This document shows positions 27,475 to 36,529 of a DNA stretch of 64,000 bases, piece by piece. The notes beneath the pieces are model-generated. The model saw only the letters and a list, made by a program, of their open reading frames with translations. It did not search any database and was not told the DNA's origin. How positions within the stretch are numbered: position 1 is the first letter of the stretch; each line of letters begins with the position of its first letter. Position numbers and translations under genes: made by a program. The stretch spans positions 1-64,000 of the forward strand of contig JAKAGT010000001.1 in NCBI GenBank assembly GCA_021825585.1, given 5' to 3'. This DNA comes from Bacteroidota bacterium. Its GTDB lineage: Bacteria; Bacteroidota; Ignavibacteria; Kryptoniales; JAKASW01.

Positions 27475-28881
27475 ATGAAAATTACACTCTACCGCTTACT
27501 TCCTGACCAGATAAAGAAAATCATCCGCCGCGGATACTCGGTTCTACCAATGAGTATCCGCATGGGAAAAACCTACAGTTCCACGAGAGCGTTTCTGCGA
27601 TCATCCGAACGATGGAGCGAGGAAGAAATCAGAGGCTGGCAACTCGCCAGGGTGAAGAAGATCATATCGCATGCGTTCGAGACCGTCCCGGGCTATCGGC
27701 AGTTATACGGTGAAAGCGGCGTGTCTCCCAACGACATCAACACTTTGAACGATATCCGACACCTGCCATTCGTAAGCAAGGAATTACTGAGGGATAACAT
27801 CGACGATTTTACCTCGACGGCACTACCGCGGTGGAAACGACTTTATCGGACAACCGGAGGATCGACAGGTATTCCATTCGGATTCTATCTGCTGCAGGAA
27901 GATATCGAGCGTGAGCTGGCATTCCTTAATTCGGCGTGGTCCCGCGCGGGCTGGAAGCTCGGCGACGTTTCAGCCGTTTTAAGGGGCGCTTTTATCGGCT
28001 CCGAAAGCGACATCTCGGAATACGATCCGTTCCTGAAAGATTTGAGGCTCTCTACATATTACCTGGACGAAAAGACATATCGGAGCTACAGACAAAAATT
28101 GCTCAGCGTGCGCCCCAGCTATCTCCAGGCATACCCTTCAGCGGCGGCACTTTTTGCAGATCTCATCATTCAGAACAATGACGAGGGCAAAATCCCATTC
28201 AGGCTTCTTCTGCTTGGATCCGAGAATCTGTACGACTGGCAGAAGGAAAAAATCCTGCGCGCCTTTCCTGGCGCCAGAATCTTCGCCTGGTACGGCCACG
28301 CCGAGCAGGTACTCTTCGCACCGATGTGCGAAGAGTCCGGAGAATTCCATATCGACCCGTTCTACGGACTCGCGGAAATTCTTGACCGCAATGGAAACGA
28401 GGCAGTGGAAGGAGAAACCGGAGAACTCGTCGGCACGTCGATGTGGAACATGGTGACGCCCTTTATCCGCTACAGGACCATGGACCTGGCCGTAAGGGGA
28501 GCCTCTGCGTGTCCCCGGTGCGGACGCCGCTACCAGCTCCTCGATTCCATACAAGGAAGGCTTCAGGAGTTGATAGTGACAAAGGCGGGCAGATATATTT
28601 CAATGACGGCGATCAACATGCACTCGGACATATTCGACAATGTGAAGCAGTTCCAATTCCTGCAGCGCGAAGCCGGCAGAGTTACGTTCAACATTGTCAG
28701 GAACTCAGGCTACAGCGAAAAGGATACAAAGAAGATTCATTCTGAACTCATGAAAAAGCTCGGCGGCGATATGGAGCTCGACATAAAGTTTGTCGATTCG
28801 ATCGAGGTTCCCAAAAGCGGGAAGTTCCGATTTCTGATACAGGAGCTGCCTCTGTCATATGGAGACCATGAAAGACCTTAG
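27475..28881 (+). CDS. PaaK/CapK-like adenylate-forming enzyme
   Basis: A 468-residue member of the phenylacetate-CoA ligase (PaaK)/CapK branch of AMP-forming enzymes. The nucleotide loop is RTTGGSTGIPFGF (about 123-135). Other landmarks are AWYGHAEQ, the ELVGTSMWN...PFIRYRTMDLA block, a CPRCGRRYQLLDSIQGRLQE motif (CxxC) and a C-terminal PKSGKFRFLI with the usual basic region. The substrate is unknown; CapK-type relatives act in surface polysaccharide synthesis. It overlaps the DUF362 gene by 23 bases, so the two products probably work together. Confidence 0.85.
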   Translation: MKITLYRLLPDQIKKIIRRGYSVLPMSIRMGKTYSSTRAFLRSSERWSEEEIRGWQLARVKKIISHAFETVPGYRQLYGESGVSPNDINTLNDIRHLPFVSKELLRDNIDDFTSTALPRWKRLYRTTGGSTGIPFGFYLLQEDIERELAFLNSAWSRAGWKLGDVSAVLRGAFIGSESDISEYDPFLKDLRLSTYYLDEKTYRSYRQKLLSVRPSYLQAYPSAAALFADLIIQNNDEGKIPFRLLLLGSENLYDWQKEKILRAFPGARIFAWYGHAEQVLFAPMCEESGEFHIDPFYGLAEILDRNGNEAVEGETGELVGTSMWNMVTPFIRYRTMDLAVRGASACPRCGRRYQLLDSIQGRLQELIVTKAGRYISMTAINMHSDIFDNVKQFQFLQREAGRVTFNIVRNSGYSEKDTKKIHSELMKKLGGDMELDIKFVDSIEVPKSGKFRFLIQELPLSYGDHERP

Positions 28882-30394
28882 TCAGTATTTCTCCAATCTC
28901 TCAGCTGCGATATACCAGGGTAAAACCGAATACCTCGGCGTGCCGCCATACGACGCTTCAGAACGGTATCCGGAATACGACACGAACTTCGGCATCAGCG
29001 GGACACACAATCCTGCATATGAAGGAGTCCGCGGAGTGTTGTACCTGCTCGGTCTTGACGAGACTCACTACGGCACCCCGGAATGGAACCCGCTGAAGGA
29101 TGTCATAACTCCGGGAGATACGGTCGTAATAAAACCGAATTTCGTGCTGAGCGACCATTACAAGGGGGGAAACCTTTTCTCGATCATTACACATCCCTCC
29201 GTGATTCGGGCAGTTGTGGACTATGCTTACAAGGCGCTGGGCGGCGACGGGCGAATCATCATCGCCGACACCCCGCAGATGGATTGCGACTTTCAGGAGC
29301 TGCTCGAGCGGACACACCTCCTCTCTATATCCGATTTGTACCGGAGAAAATTCGGATTCGAGATACCGATCAGAGATCTGAGGAATTTCTGGTTCAAATA
29401 TAAGGACGAAAATTACGTCGCGAGCCAGGAGAACAGGAAGAAGCTTCCCGGCGATCCGGAAGGAAGCGTCGTCGTCGACCTGGGGCAAAGGAGCGCTTTC
29501 GCCGCCGTTCAGAACACAAATTTCTACGGTGCCGACTACAACAGGGACGAAACCATAACACATCACATGAACGGCCGGCACGAATACATGGTGTCGAATA
29601 CGATCCTCAGCGCAGATGTCCTGATATCGGTCCCGAAGCTGAAGGTGCATAAGAAAGTCGGGGTGACGCTGAATGCAAAGGGGCTGGTGGGTACGATCAC
29701 GAACAAGAATTATCTCGTTCACTACACGCTCGGTACCCCCGAAAAGGGAGGCGACCAGTTTCCCGCTAACTTCCTGAAGGGGAAGGCGAAGCTAATAGTC
29801 AAAACGCAGAGGTTCCTCTACGACGCACTTCTCGCAAAGCAGAGCCGCTTCGGCAGCAAGTTGTTCCGACTGGCGTACGAGCCGTACCGGAAATTCCTCA
29901 AACCGTTTCTGAAGAGGACCACAGAGGAGCTTGTGCTCTTTGACGGCGGGAACTGGCACGGCAACGACAGTGCATGGCGAATGGTGTCAGACCTGATGAA
30001 GGTTTCCGTCTACGCCGACAAACGAGGCGTATTGCAGCAGAGCCCGCAGCGAAAGGTCTTCTCTGTAATAGACGGCATCGTCGGAGGCGAAGGAAATGGC
30101 CCGCTGTTCCCGGATGAAAGAAGAGCCGGGGTGGTGATTTCAGGCTATAATCACCTCGGGGTCGATATCGCCGCCGCAAGGCTGATGGGATTCGACTGGC
30201 AGAAGCTTCCCTGGGTCATGGACCTGCTGCACAACAAGCATTTCAACTTCTTCACGAGTGAGCCGGAGAATATCAGGACCGTGAGCAACAGGAACGAGCT
30301 GACCGACATCATGCATTCAGATAATTCATTCCTGTCTTTCGTACCGCACCCCGGATGGGTGGGACACATCGAAATCAAGTTGCGACCTAAGTAA
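28859..30394 (+). CDS. DUF362 domain-containing protein
   Basis: A 511-residue cytoplasmic protein with the DUF362 pattern: DTVVIKPNFVLSDHYKGGN (about 90-110), HPSVIRAVVDYAYKALGG (about 117-134), GRIIIADTPQ, then NTILSADVLISVPKLKVHKKVGVTLNAKGLVGTI (about 248-280) and the C-terminal FSVIDGIVGGEGNGPL and VDIAAARLMGF. No ferredoxin cysteines are present, unlike many relatives. The function of the domain is not established. Its start lies inside the PaaK-like gene. A second in-frame ATG nine bases later, preceded by GGAG, is also possible. Confidence 0.85.
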   Translation: METMKDLSQYFSNLSAAIYQGKTEYLGVPPYDASERYPEYDTNFGISGTHNPAYEGVRGVLYLLGLDETHYGTPEWNPLKDVITPGDTVVIKPNFVLSDHYKGGNLFSIITHPSVIRAVVDYAYKALGGDGRIIIADTPQMDCDFQELLERTHLLSISDLYRRKFGFEIPIRDLRNFWFKYKDENYVASQENRKKLPGDPEGSVVVDLGQRSAFAAVQNTNFYGADYNRDETITHHMNGRHEYMVSNTILSADVLISVPKLKVHKKVGVTLNAKGLVGTITNKNYLVHYTLGTPEKGGDQFPANFLKGKAKLIVKTQRFLYDALLAKQSRFGSKLFRLAYEPYRKFLKPFLKRTTEELVLFDGGNWHGNDSAWRMVSDLMKVSVYADKRGVLQQSPQRKVFSVIDGIVGGEGNGPLFPDERRAGVVISGYNHLGVDIAAARLMGFDWQKLPWVMDLLHNKHFNFFTSEPENIRTVSNRNELTDIMHSDNSFLSFVPHPGWVGHIEIKLRPK

Positions 30395-30403
30395 GAACTG
30401 CCG

Positions 30404-30699
30404 TCATCGATGCCCGTGCGCGGCCTTGAGTGCCACCCGCTCCGCACAAGAAGAGCGGAACCGCATTTGTTCTTGCTGCCAGGGCAGGCGGTTTTCCCAG
30501 TTCAGCATCAGTCCCCTGTCTATGTAATATGAAACCCCCAGGCTGGCGTTGTTTGTAATGTATCTTTGCTGTTCATTCCGGTCATGGAATGTCAAACCAA
30601 AGGATTCGGTGATCGACGTCACCAACCTGTCAACGCAATTGTCCGCGAAGGCACTTGAAATATCGGGAGTTTCTATCCAGCCGTATTTGAAACCAGTTT
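30404..30699 (-). other. Possible fragment of an outer-membrane-barrel-like protein
   Basis: Between the DUF362 and archaemetzincin genes one minus frame is open from a TAA at 30700 to the stop at 30404. It has no good start; a TTG at 30625 is the only internal candidate in the ORF track. The translation has amphipathic strands with aromatic residues (ITNNASLGVSYYIDRGLMLNWENRLPW) as seen in outer membrane barrels. It could be a remnant or a chance frame; the remaining part of this 278-base gap shows nothing. Confidence 0.22.
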
Positions 30700-31212
30700 A
30701 CCTCTGCATTCGGGGCAGAGCCTTTCCGTCTTCATGTCTATCTCTTCAACCCCCGTCGAGGAATGCATGACGCATAAATAATCGTTGCAGTGGAGCAAGC
30801 CGAAAGTGTGTCCGAGTTCGTGAACACTCTCTTTGAGGAGGCGCAGGTGGAGCAATTTCCTGTCTGCTCCGAGTCCGTATAACTCATCATTCAGCCTGTG
30901 CGAAGAGACCACTGCCACTTTACCGTCAAGCTGCGCCTCGCCGAACACGTAGGTGAGAACCGGAACAAAGAGATCGCCCGAAGTCACCCCCAGTATTCTC
31001 CCGTCGAAGTCATCGAACCTATCGAGCAGAGCGGAGATTAGCGGTGTAGAGCCGTATTGGTTGCGCGACACATTGAAGGCAAACGACCCTTCGAGCGTCT
31101 GGGACCGGGATACTTCAACCCTCGGCCCAAACGCCCTGGTAAGGGGCTCCACCAGCGGATCGAGGAGGGAACGATCTATCGGGCTGATCGCCACGATTAG
31201 TATTGAAGACAT
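30673..31212 (-). CDS. amzA: Archaemetzincin-like zinc metalloprotease
   Basis: A 179-residue protein with the archaemetzincin signature: HELGHTFGLLHC at 131-142, CNDYLCVM giving the CX4CXM element, and CPEC at 166-169 (16 residues after the Met). The three His bind catalytic zinc and the four Cys bind a structural zinc. Upstream blocks GVTSGDLFVPVLTYVFGEA and VVSSHRLNDE also fit the family. No signal peptide, so it is cytoplasmic. It is 32 bases after the sigma-54 regulator gene and is likely co-transcribed with it. The natural substrate of archaemetzincins is unknown. Confidence 0.88.
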   Translation of the reverse strand: MSSILIVAISPIDRSLLDPLVEPLTRAFGPRVEVSRSQTLEGSFAFNVSRNQYGSTPLISALLDRFDDFDGRILGVTSGDLFVPVLTYVFGEAQLDGKVAVVSSHRLNDELYGLGADRKLLHLRLLKESVHELGHTFGLLHCNDYLCVMHSSTGVEEIDMKTERLCPECRGKLVSNTAG

Positions 31213-31244
31213 TGTCCAGGGCTCTGGTCCAGACGGGCAGGTTC

Positions 31245-32609
31245 CTACGGTCTCTTCAAGCCGTACTTCGAGATTTTGCTGTACAGAGTCACGCGGTCAA
31301 TTCCAAGAGCTTCGGCAGAACGCGTTATGTTCCATCCCATTTTCTGAAGCACCTTTTCGATGTGTATCTTTTCCCAGCTCGTCAGCAGATCGTTCTGGGG
31401 TGAATTCTGTTCCTGAATCTGAGACATCTGGAACGGCAGATCCTCCGGCCGGATAACGGGGGGTTTGGCAAGTACCATGGCGCGCTCGATCACGTTTTCA
31501 AGCTCGCGGACGTTACCAGGCCATCTGTTTCGGATTAGCAGGTCCATAGCTTCCGGGTCGATATCGATCGTCGGCTTGCTCATCGAAGCGGCATATTTTT
31601 TCACAAAATGATTTACCAGCGGCGGAATGTCGACGCGCCTCTCCCTCAACGGGGGAATGAATATCGTAAACACATTTAACCTGTAGTACAAATCCTCGCG
31701 GAAACTTCTGTCGGCTATAGCCGCCTCCAGGTCTCGGTTGGTGGCGCATATGATTCTGAAGTCGCTTGAGATCATTTCATTGCCGCCAACCCTTGTGAAC
31801 TGTTTAGTCTCCAGGACCCGAAGAAGCTGAACCTGCATCTTTTGACTGATCGTCCCAATCTCATCGAGAAAGACTGTCCCTCCGTCGGCCATTTCAAATT
31901 TCCCTTTGCGGCGGTATTGTGCACCCGTGAAAGCGCCCTTCTCATGGCCGAAGAGCTCGCTTTCAAGGAGTGTCTCCGGAACCGCTCCGCAGTTGACCGT
32001 GATTATCGGGAAATACTTTCTCGAGCTGTTTGCATGAATCGTCCTGGCGACAAGCTCCTTGCCGGTACCGCTTTCTCCGCGAATCATGACGGTGGTATCC
32101 GTCTGGGCTACGGTTCTCGCCAGGTCGATCACCTTCTGCATCTGAGGGCTTTCCCCTACAATCTCATCCGCCCCTGAGAGCTCGGACATCTGCTGGCGCA
32201 GCCTCCAGTTCTCGTCGGTAAGTTTTTTCGCCCTGAACGCATTTTGAACGAGATGTGTCAGGTGATCAGGATCTACCGGCTTTGTTATATAGTCGAATGC
32301 TCCCTCTTTCAACGCCTGAACCGCAGTGTCGACTGCGGCGAACGCAGTAATTATGATTATCAAGGCGTCCTTGTCGATCTCCTTCAGCCGCTTCTGCAGT
32401 TCCAGTCCGTCCATGCCGGGCATCTTTATGTCCAGAAGCATAACATCCCAGGGGCCTTCATTCATCAGACTCAATGCGCGATTGGCGTTTTCCGCCGTTC
32501 CGACCCGGTAGCCGTCTTCCTTGAACCATTTGCTAAGCGAGTCGCGAACCGACAGCTCATCATCAACTACCAGTATGCTCGGTTGAAGCGCTTTATGATT
32601 GTTTGCCAT
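31245..32609 (-). CDS. Sigma-54-dependent NtrC-family response regulator
   Basis: A 454-residue regulator with receiver, AAA+ and DNA-binding domains. The receiver (about 10-125) has phospho-acceptor Asp in [13 protein letters not shown]. The AAA+ domain (about 145-380) has Walker A GESGTGKE, the sigma-54 contact loop [11 protein letters not shown], and [15 protein letters not shown]. The Fis-type helix-turn-helix is at the end ([25 protein letters not shown]). It activates RpoN promoters. It is 18 bases downstream of its probable partner kinase. Its target is probably the redox cluster upstream, an inference from position only. Confidence 0.94.
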   Translation of the reverse strand: MANNHKALQPSILVVDDELSVRDSLSKWFKEDGYRVGTAENANRALSLMNEGPWDVMLLDIKMPGMDGLELQKRLKEIDKDALIIIITAFAAVDTAVQALKEGAFDYITKPVDPDHLTHLVQNAFRAKKLTDENWRLRQQMSELSGADEIVGESPQMQKVIDLARTVAQTDTTVMIRGESGTGKELVARTIHANSSRKYFPIITVNCGAVPETLLESELFGHEKGAFTGAQYRRKGKFEMADGGTVFLDEIGTISQKMQVQLLRVLETKQFTRVGGNEMISSDFRIICATNRDLEAAIADRSFREDLYYRLNVFTIFIPPLRERRVDIPPLVNHFVKKYAASMSKPTIDIDPEAMDLLIRNRWPGNVRELENVIERAMVLAKPPVIRPEDLPFQMSQIQEQNSPQNDLLTSWEKIHIEKVLQKMGWNITRSAEALGIDRVTLYSKISKYGLKRP

Positions 32610-32627
32610 GCTCTCTTCTCAATTCTT

Positions 32628-34247
32628 TTACAAGCTTGAAATCTTGTCCGCAACCGGCTCGGAAGGGTTCACCGGGAGAGTTATTGTGAACGTGGTCCCT
32701 ACATTGGACTCCGATTGAACATCAACCCTTCCGCCGTGTCTCTCTACGATACCGTGAACGACAGCAAGGCCGAGCCCCGTCCCCTTCCCGTCCTTCTTCG
32801 TCGTGAAGAACGGCTCGAAGATGTGTTCCATGTCTTCCTTGTTTATGCCAATTCCGGTGTCGACAATTTTTATCTCAACGCCGCGTTTTTTCTCCTTCAT
32901 TCTCATCTCGACAATGAGTGTTCCCCCATCGGGCATTGCCTCTATCGCGTTTATTTCGAGTGCAATCAGGGCCTGCTCAATTTGCTGCGGGTCACAGGTA
33001 GCTTCAGTGTGCCCTTCCGGCATTTTAAGCTCACACTTCACGTTGTGCATCGTAAGATGATGGGCTATCAGCTTCAGACTCTGTTCTATGATTGACCTAA
33101 GGTCCTGCGGCTGGAAATCGCCCACCTTTTGCCTGGAAAACAGGAGAAGGTTGCTGACAATATTGCCGCATCGGGCGCTCTCGTCAGCTATCATCGCAAG
33201 TTCTTCCTGCATCTCTTTGATTCTCTCCTCGGGGATGCTTTCCTTGCCGATTTTCTTCCTCAGCAGCTTAGCATACGCGAGTATCCCCGCAAGAGGATTG
33301 TTGAGTTCATGAGCTACGCTTGCGGCAAGCTTCCCCAGCGATGCCATTTTTTCCATCTGCACCATGTTCGACAGCGCCCTGCGCAGTTCCGCCGTCTTCT
33401 GCTCCACCTTGTCCTCAAGTGTGTATGCCCATTGTGTCAGTTCATCCCTTGCACGGCCGAGCTCTTCGGTCATTTCATTGAATGATGTCGCCAGATCCCC
33501 GATCTCGTCGGAAGAATGCACCCTTATCCTGTGGTCGAGGTTTCCCTTCATGATCTCCTGTGTTCCCTGTGTCAGTTTCCGTACGGGGATATTAACCATA
33601 ATCCAAATAAATAGTCCGGCAAAGACCGTGACGCTCAACACCATTAGAGCGCTGCCCATGTAAGTCGACGCTCTCAATTGGGCAAGGTCCGCATCCATAC
33701 CTTTCAGCGGAAGCATGACATCAAGCACTCCGAGCACAGTCTGGGACGACGGATGCTCGTGACACGGGGCGTTGTAGCAGCTGGGCTCATTCCTGATCGG
33801 TGTTATCACTCCGAGAACCCTGTAGCCCCTCGGCGAATAGAAGATTCTGGTCAGGGCCGAGGTCCTGTTCGTCGGAAGACTCTTCCCGGGGCTGTGGCAG
33901 ACATTGCAGGCTTCTGCGTTCATGTTGACATACCTGCCCACTTCCGTTTCGACGCTGGAATATGTTATCTCACCCCGCTTATTGTAAATCCGGATCGCCT
34001 CTATCCCGGGTTCGGTTCCCAGCGTGTTGATCGTCTGATAAATATCCTTGCGCCTGTTCTCGAGCATGCTGTACCGCGTGGACCTCTTTATGAGATCACT
34101 TGTCCGCAATGCCCAATCTGTTGTAATGCTCAAATACTTTTCATAGTGCCAATTCAGCATGACGGTTGTGAAGATTCCCGTAGAAACAAGCATTACGAGA
34201 AGTACGATTACGAAAAGCCTGAAGGCCAGAAATTTAGTGATACGCAT
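32628..34247 (-). CDS. Sensor histidine kinase with predicted heme-binding periplasmic domain
   Basis: A 539-residue membrane kinase. Two membrane segments (about 10-30 and 197-220) flank a periplasmic domain that carries CNVCH at 114-118, the c-type heme motif CxxCH, and CYNAPCH at 157-163, a CX4CH motif also known to hold heme. HAMP follows at about 218-270, then a coiled coil, HisKA with VAHELNNPLAGILAYAK and a HATPase domain (DTGIGINKEDMEHIFEPFFTTK, GTGLGLAVVHGIVERHGG). It probably senses redox state or a gas ligand and phosphorylates the next gene's product. Cytochrome c maturation genes are not in the window. Confidence 0.88.
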   Translation of the reverse strand: MRITKFLAFRLFVIVLLVMLVSTGIFTTVMLNWHYEKYLSITTDWALRTSDLIKRSTRYSMLENRRKDIYQTINTLGTEPGIEAIRIYNKRGEITYSSVETEVGRYVNMNAEACNVCHSPGKSLPTNRTSALTRIFYSPRGYRVLGVITPIRNEPSCYNAPCHEHPSSQTVLGVLDVMLPLKGMDADLAQLRASTYMGSALMVLSVTVFAGLFIWIMVNIPVRKLTQGTQEIMKGNLDHRIRVHSSDEIGDLATSFNEMTEELGRARDELTQWAYTLEDKVEQKTAELRRALSNMVQMEKMASLGKLAASVAHELNNPLAGILAYAKLLRKKIGKESIPEERIKEMQEELAMIADESARCGNIVSNLLLFSRQKVGDFQPQDLRSIIEQSLKLIAHHLTMHNVKCELKMPEGHTEATCDPQQIEQALIALEINAIEAMPDGGTLIVEMRMKEKKRGVEIKIVDTGIGINKEDMEHIFEPFFTTKKDGKGTGLGLAVVHGIVERHGGRVDVQSESNVGTTFTITLPVNPSEPVADKISSL

Positions 34248-34366
34248 GGTTTTTGAGACGCCTCTTGGCAGTTTTCACAATTCTTATGCCGAGAAGGGTC
34301 ATGACTTCAGGAGAAGATAGTGGCTCAAATCAGGATGAAATCGGCCCCGAAAGAGATAGCCAGTGA

Positions 34367-34380
34367 CGACTCAGGAGTCG
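34367..34380. repeat. Short perfect palindrome between redox operon and kinase gene
   Basis: CGACTC-AG-GAGTCG lies in the 181-base gap between the second GcvH-like gene and the kinase gene. It could be a regulator site or part of a weak terminator; no T-run follows. The rest of the gap shows nothing. Confidence 0.3.
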
Positions 34381-34428
34381 GGGTCTCGAAATTGGGTTGG
34401 GACGTGGCATAATTCCGCGAACTTCTTT

Positions 34429-35253
34429 TCAAGTCCTGATAGCCAGCATTTTCTGCAGGAGAAATAGGAGCTTCTGAGGCCCGAGAAAATCTCTCAAATT
34501 CCTCGTGCGGGTTCCACCATCCAACAAAGTGACGCCGAGAGACGGGACATGCTGATACTCTTCGATTATCTCGTGTTTGAACTGCTCCATCTGACTGCTG
34601 TACTCCATTCCGATTTCCTGAGCGTTCAGGAAACGCCTCGTTGTATTCTCTCCATCGGTCACTTCCAGATCACTTATCCAGCCCTTTCCGTACGGATCAT
34701 TCTTAATGAGGGCTGCCGAATCCTTCAGTTGGAAATTGCTTCGGACGACCCTGCCGGACAACGGCGAACGGACCGCTACCGTCCCGTCTTCGCATATCAT
34801 CCATGCGAGCGGATTGTTGATGGCCTGCAGGGCGCCCCGCGGGGACAGTATCACGCTCCCCAGGCTTTCAAGGAGAAAGGCCGCGTAATGGTCCAGCCCT
34901 ATACGATATATGTTGTCTTGCTCTTTCATAACCCAGACGTGATTACGTAAATACGATCTGTCGGCAGGCAATGAGACAGACATTGGGAGGGCAAAGAAAC
35001 CGTTGAGCAAGCTGACGAGCATTTCACAACCAGATACGGCCTTCTCTTCGATTTTCGCTTCTACTGATCCGGCCGCCTTGGCGGTTAGAGGCATAGAAGA
35101 GGGGTGGGACTGTCGGTGCATGACTTGATCGAACGGGCAGTCCTCACATTCAAAATTACGGTCACACAACTTGTACGAGACCAGTCCCGCTTCAACCCAA
35201 ATACAATTCATTTCGCCATCCGGGATCACTCTGTTGATCATTTTGTTTTCCAT
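34429..35253 (-). CDS. GcvH-like protein with N-terminal cysteine cluster
   Basis: A 274-residue protein. Residues about 105-230 have the GcvH/lipoyl hammerhead pattern (HVWVMKEQDNIYRIGLDHYA...VRSPLSGRVVRSN). The position of the lipoyl lysine, eight residues before the Pro of SPLSG, is Asp 158, so classical lipoylation is not expected. An N-terminal cluster C30, C36, C39 (KLCDRNFECEDCPFDQ) could bind metal or Fe-S, with C17 nearby. No signal peptide. It is 25 bases after the NrfD gene. Not a glycine-cleavage component by context; it is probably a structural or electron-transfer partner of the membrane complex. Confidence 0.75.
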   Translation of the reverse strand: MENKMINRVIPDGEMNCIWVEAGLVSYKLCDRNFECEDCPFDQVMHRQSHPSSMPLTAKAAGSVEAKIEEKAVSGCEMLVSLLNGFFALPMSVSLPADRSYLRNHVWVMKEQDNIYRIGLDHYAAFLLESLGSVILSPRGALQAINNPLAWMICEDGTVAVRSPLSGRVVRSNFQLKDSAALIKNDPYGKGWISDLEVTDGENTTRRFLNAQEIGMEYSSQMEQFKHEIIEEYQHVPSLGVTLLDGGTRTRNLRDFLGPQKLLFLLQKMLAIRT

Positions 35254-35278
35254 GCCGCACCGCCTCTATGAATCATGT

Positions 35279-36529
35279 TTATTTGGCTTCCATTCCAAAC
35301 GTATGCGCACTTTTCAGTTGAGCATTGTCTTCCAGCACGACGACCTCGTAGCTCTCAGCATGCGCAGGGGCCTCCGCGTGAACCTCCTTGGGAAAGACCG
35401 CAAGATTCTTCGCTGCCCATGCGAAGGTGCCGAACCCGACCGCCACTATCATCAATGTAACCGAAATTTCCATCCAGCTTGGGAAATAGTTGACGCCGAA
35501 CTGGCTGTAATAACGCTCAATGGATGTAATGCTGACATCCATTCGGTTCAGGACGAATCCTGAAACAATGAGAAGCGCGGTGTAAAACAGGCCCCGCTTG
35601 CTCTCTCTCACTTTCGGGATCACTAGTAGTACCATAGGAAGAACCACACCGCCCAATATTTCGACCCAATACAATACCCCCTCCAGATTGAACGTGGAGA
35701 GATAAGGCGCAAGATGATAGTTCAATATATCTTCTATCTTCAAAACGAGGTATATCGCAAGGGCGACTGCACTTACTTTCCCCAGCTTTGAGAGTATCGG
35801 CATTTCGATCTCCCTGTGGAAAGCGCGGGAGCTGATGAACGACTCAATTGTCACCATTGCAGGTCCGACCGCCACGGCAGATATGAAGAAGAAGAAAGGA
35901 AGGTTGCCGGAATACCACAGCGGGTACATCTTCTCGGGCACAATAAGGTAAAGTGATCCCAGCGATGACTGGTGCAAGGTGGAAAGCATTACGCCGAGTA
36001 TCACAAGAGGGACGATCACTTTATGCACGGCGTGAACCGCCCTATGCATTCTCAGCCGTTCGAAGAGCATCGGGCTGAACTCCAGAGCAAGGACCGCCGT
36101 ATAGAGAATCACGCACCATGCAACCTCGAACATAACCGAATGGGGATTCCACATCACCATCGGATGCCAGATGTTCCACGGTCGCCCCAGGTCGAATAGG
36201 AGTGCAAAGACGACCAGCACATAGCCAAGAAAGGCCGTAAGTACGGAAGGCCGCACGATCGCCTGATATTGGTCCAAGTTGAAGACGTAGACCGCAGATG
36301 CTACGACGAAGCCGCCGGCTGCCAGACCGACGCCGCACAACACGTCGAAGCCGATCCACAGTCCCCACGGGAAATCATCACTCAGATGAGTCGCGGCGCC
36401 AAGCCCAAACAAGAATCTCACCACAGTCGAGTATAACCCTGCGGCAACGAGAGCCAGGAAAACAGATTTCCAGAATGTCATGTGCCTGAACCAATTAGTT
36501 ATGTTCGAAAGGAATCCGTTACTTTTCAT
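35279..36529 (-). CDS. NrfD/HybB-type quinone-interacting membrane subunit
   Basis: The ATG at 36529 has GGAGGAAAAG directly before it and overlaps the ferredoxin gene stop by 11 bases; the upstream ORF start is rejected. The 416-residue protein has about nine or ten membrane helices and matches the NrfD/PsrC/HybB family (DFPWGLWIGFDVLCGVGLAAGGFV, LFDLGRPWNIWHPMVMWNPHSVMFEVAWC, STLHQSSLGSLYLIVPEKMYPLWYS). HybB-like proteins exchange electrons with menaquinone and a ferredoxin partner. No molybdopterin or NiFe catalytic subunit is nearby. Confidence 0.9.
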   Translation of the reverse strand: MKSNGFLSNITNWFRHMTFWKSVFLALVAAGLYSTVVRFLFGLGAATHLSDDFPWGLWIGFDVLCGVGLAAGGFVVASAVYVFNLDQYQAIVRPSVLTAFLGYVLVVFALLFDLGRPWNIWHPMVMWNPHSVMFEVAWCVILYTAVLALEFSPMLFERLRMHRAVHAVHKVIVPLVILGVMLSTLHQSSLGSLYLIVPEKMYPLWYSGNLPFFFFISAVAVGPAMVTIESFISSRAFHREIEMPILSKLGKVSAVALAIYLVLKIEDILNYHLAPYLSTFNLEGVLYWVEILGGVVLPMVLLVIPKVRESKRGLFYTALLIVSGFVLNRMDVSITSIERYYSQFGVNYFPSWMEISVTLMIVAVGFGTFAWAAKNLAVFPKEVHAEAPAHAESYEVVVLEDNAQLKSAHTFGMEAK

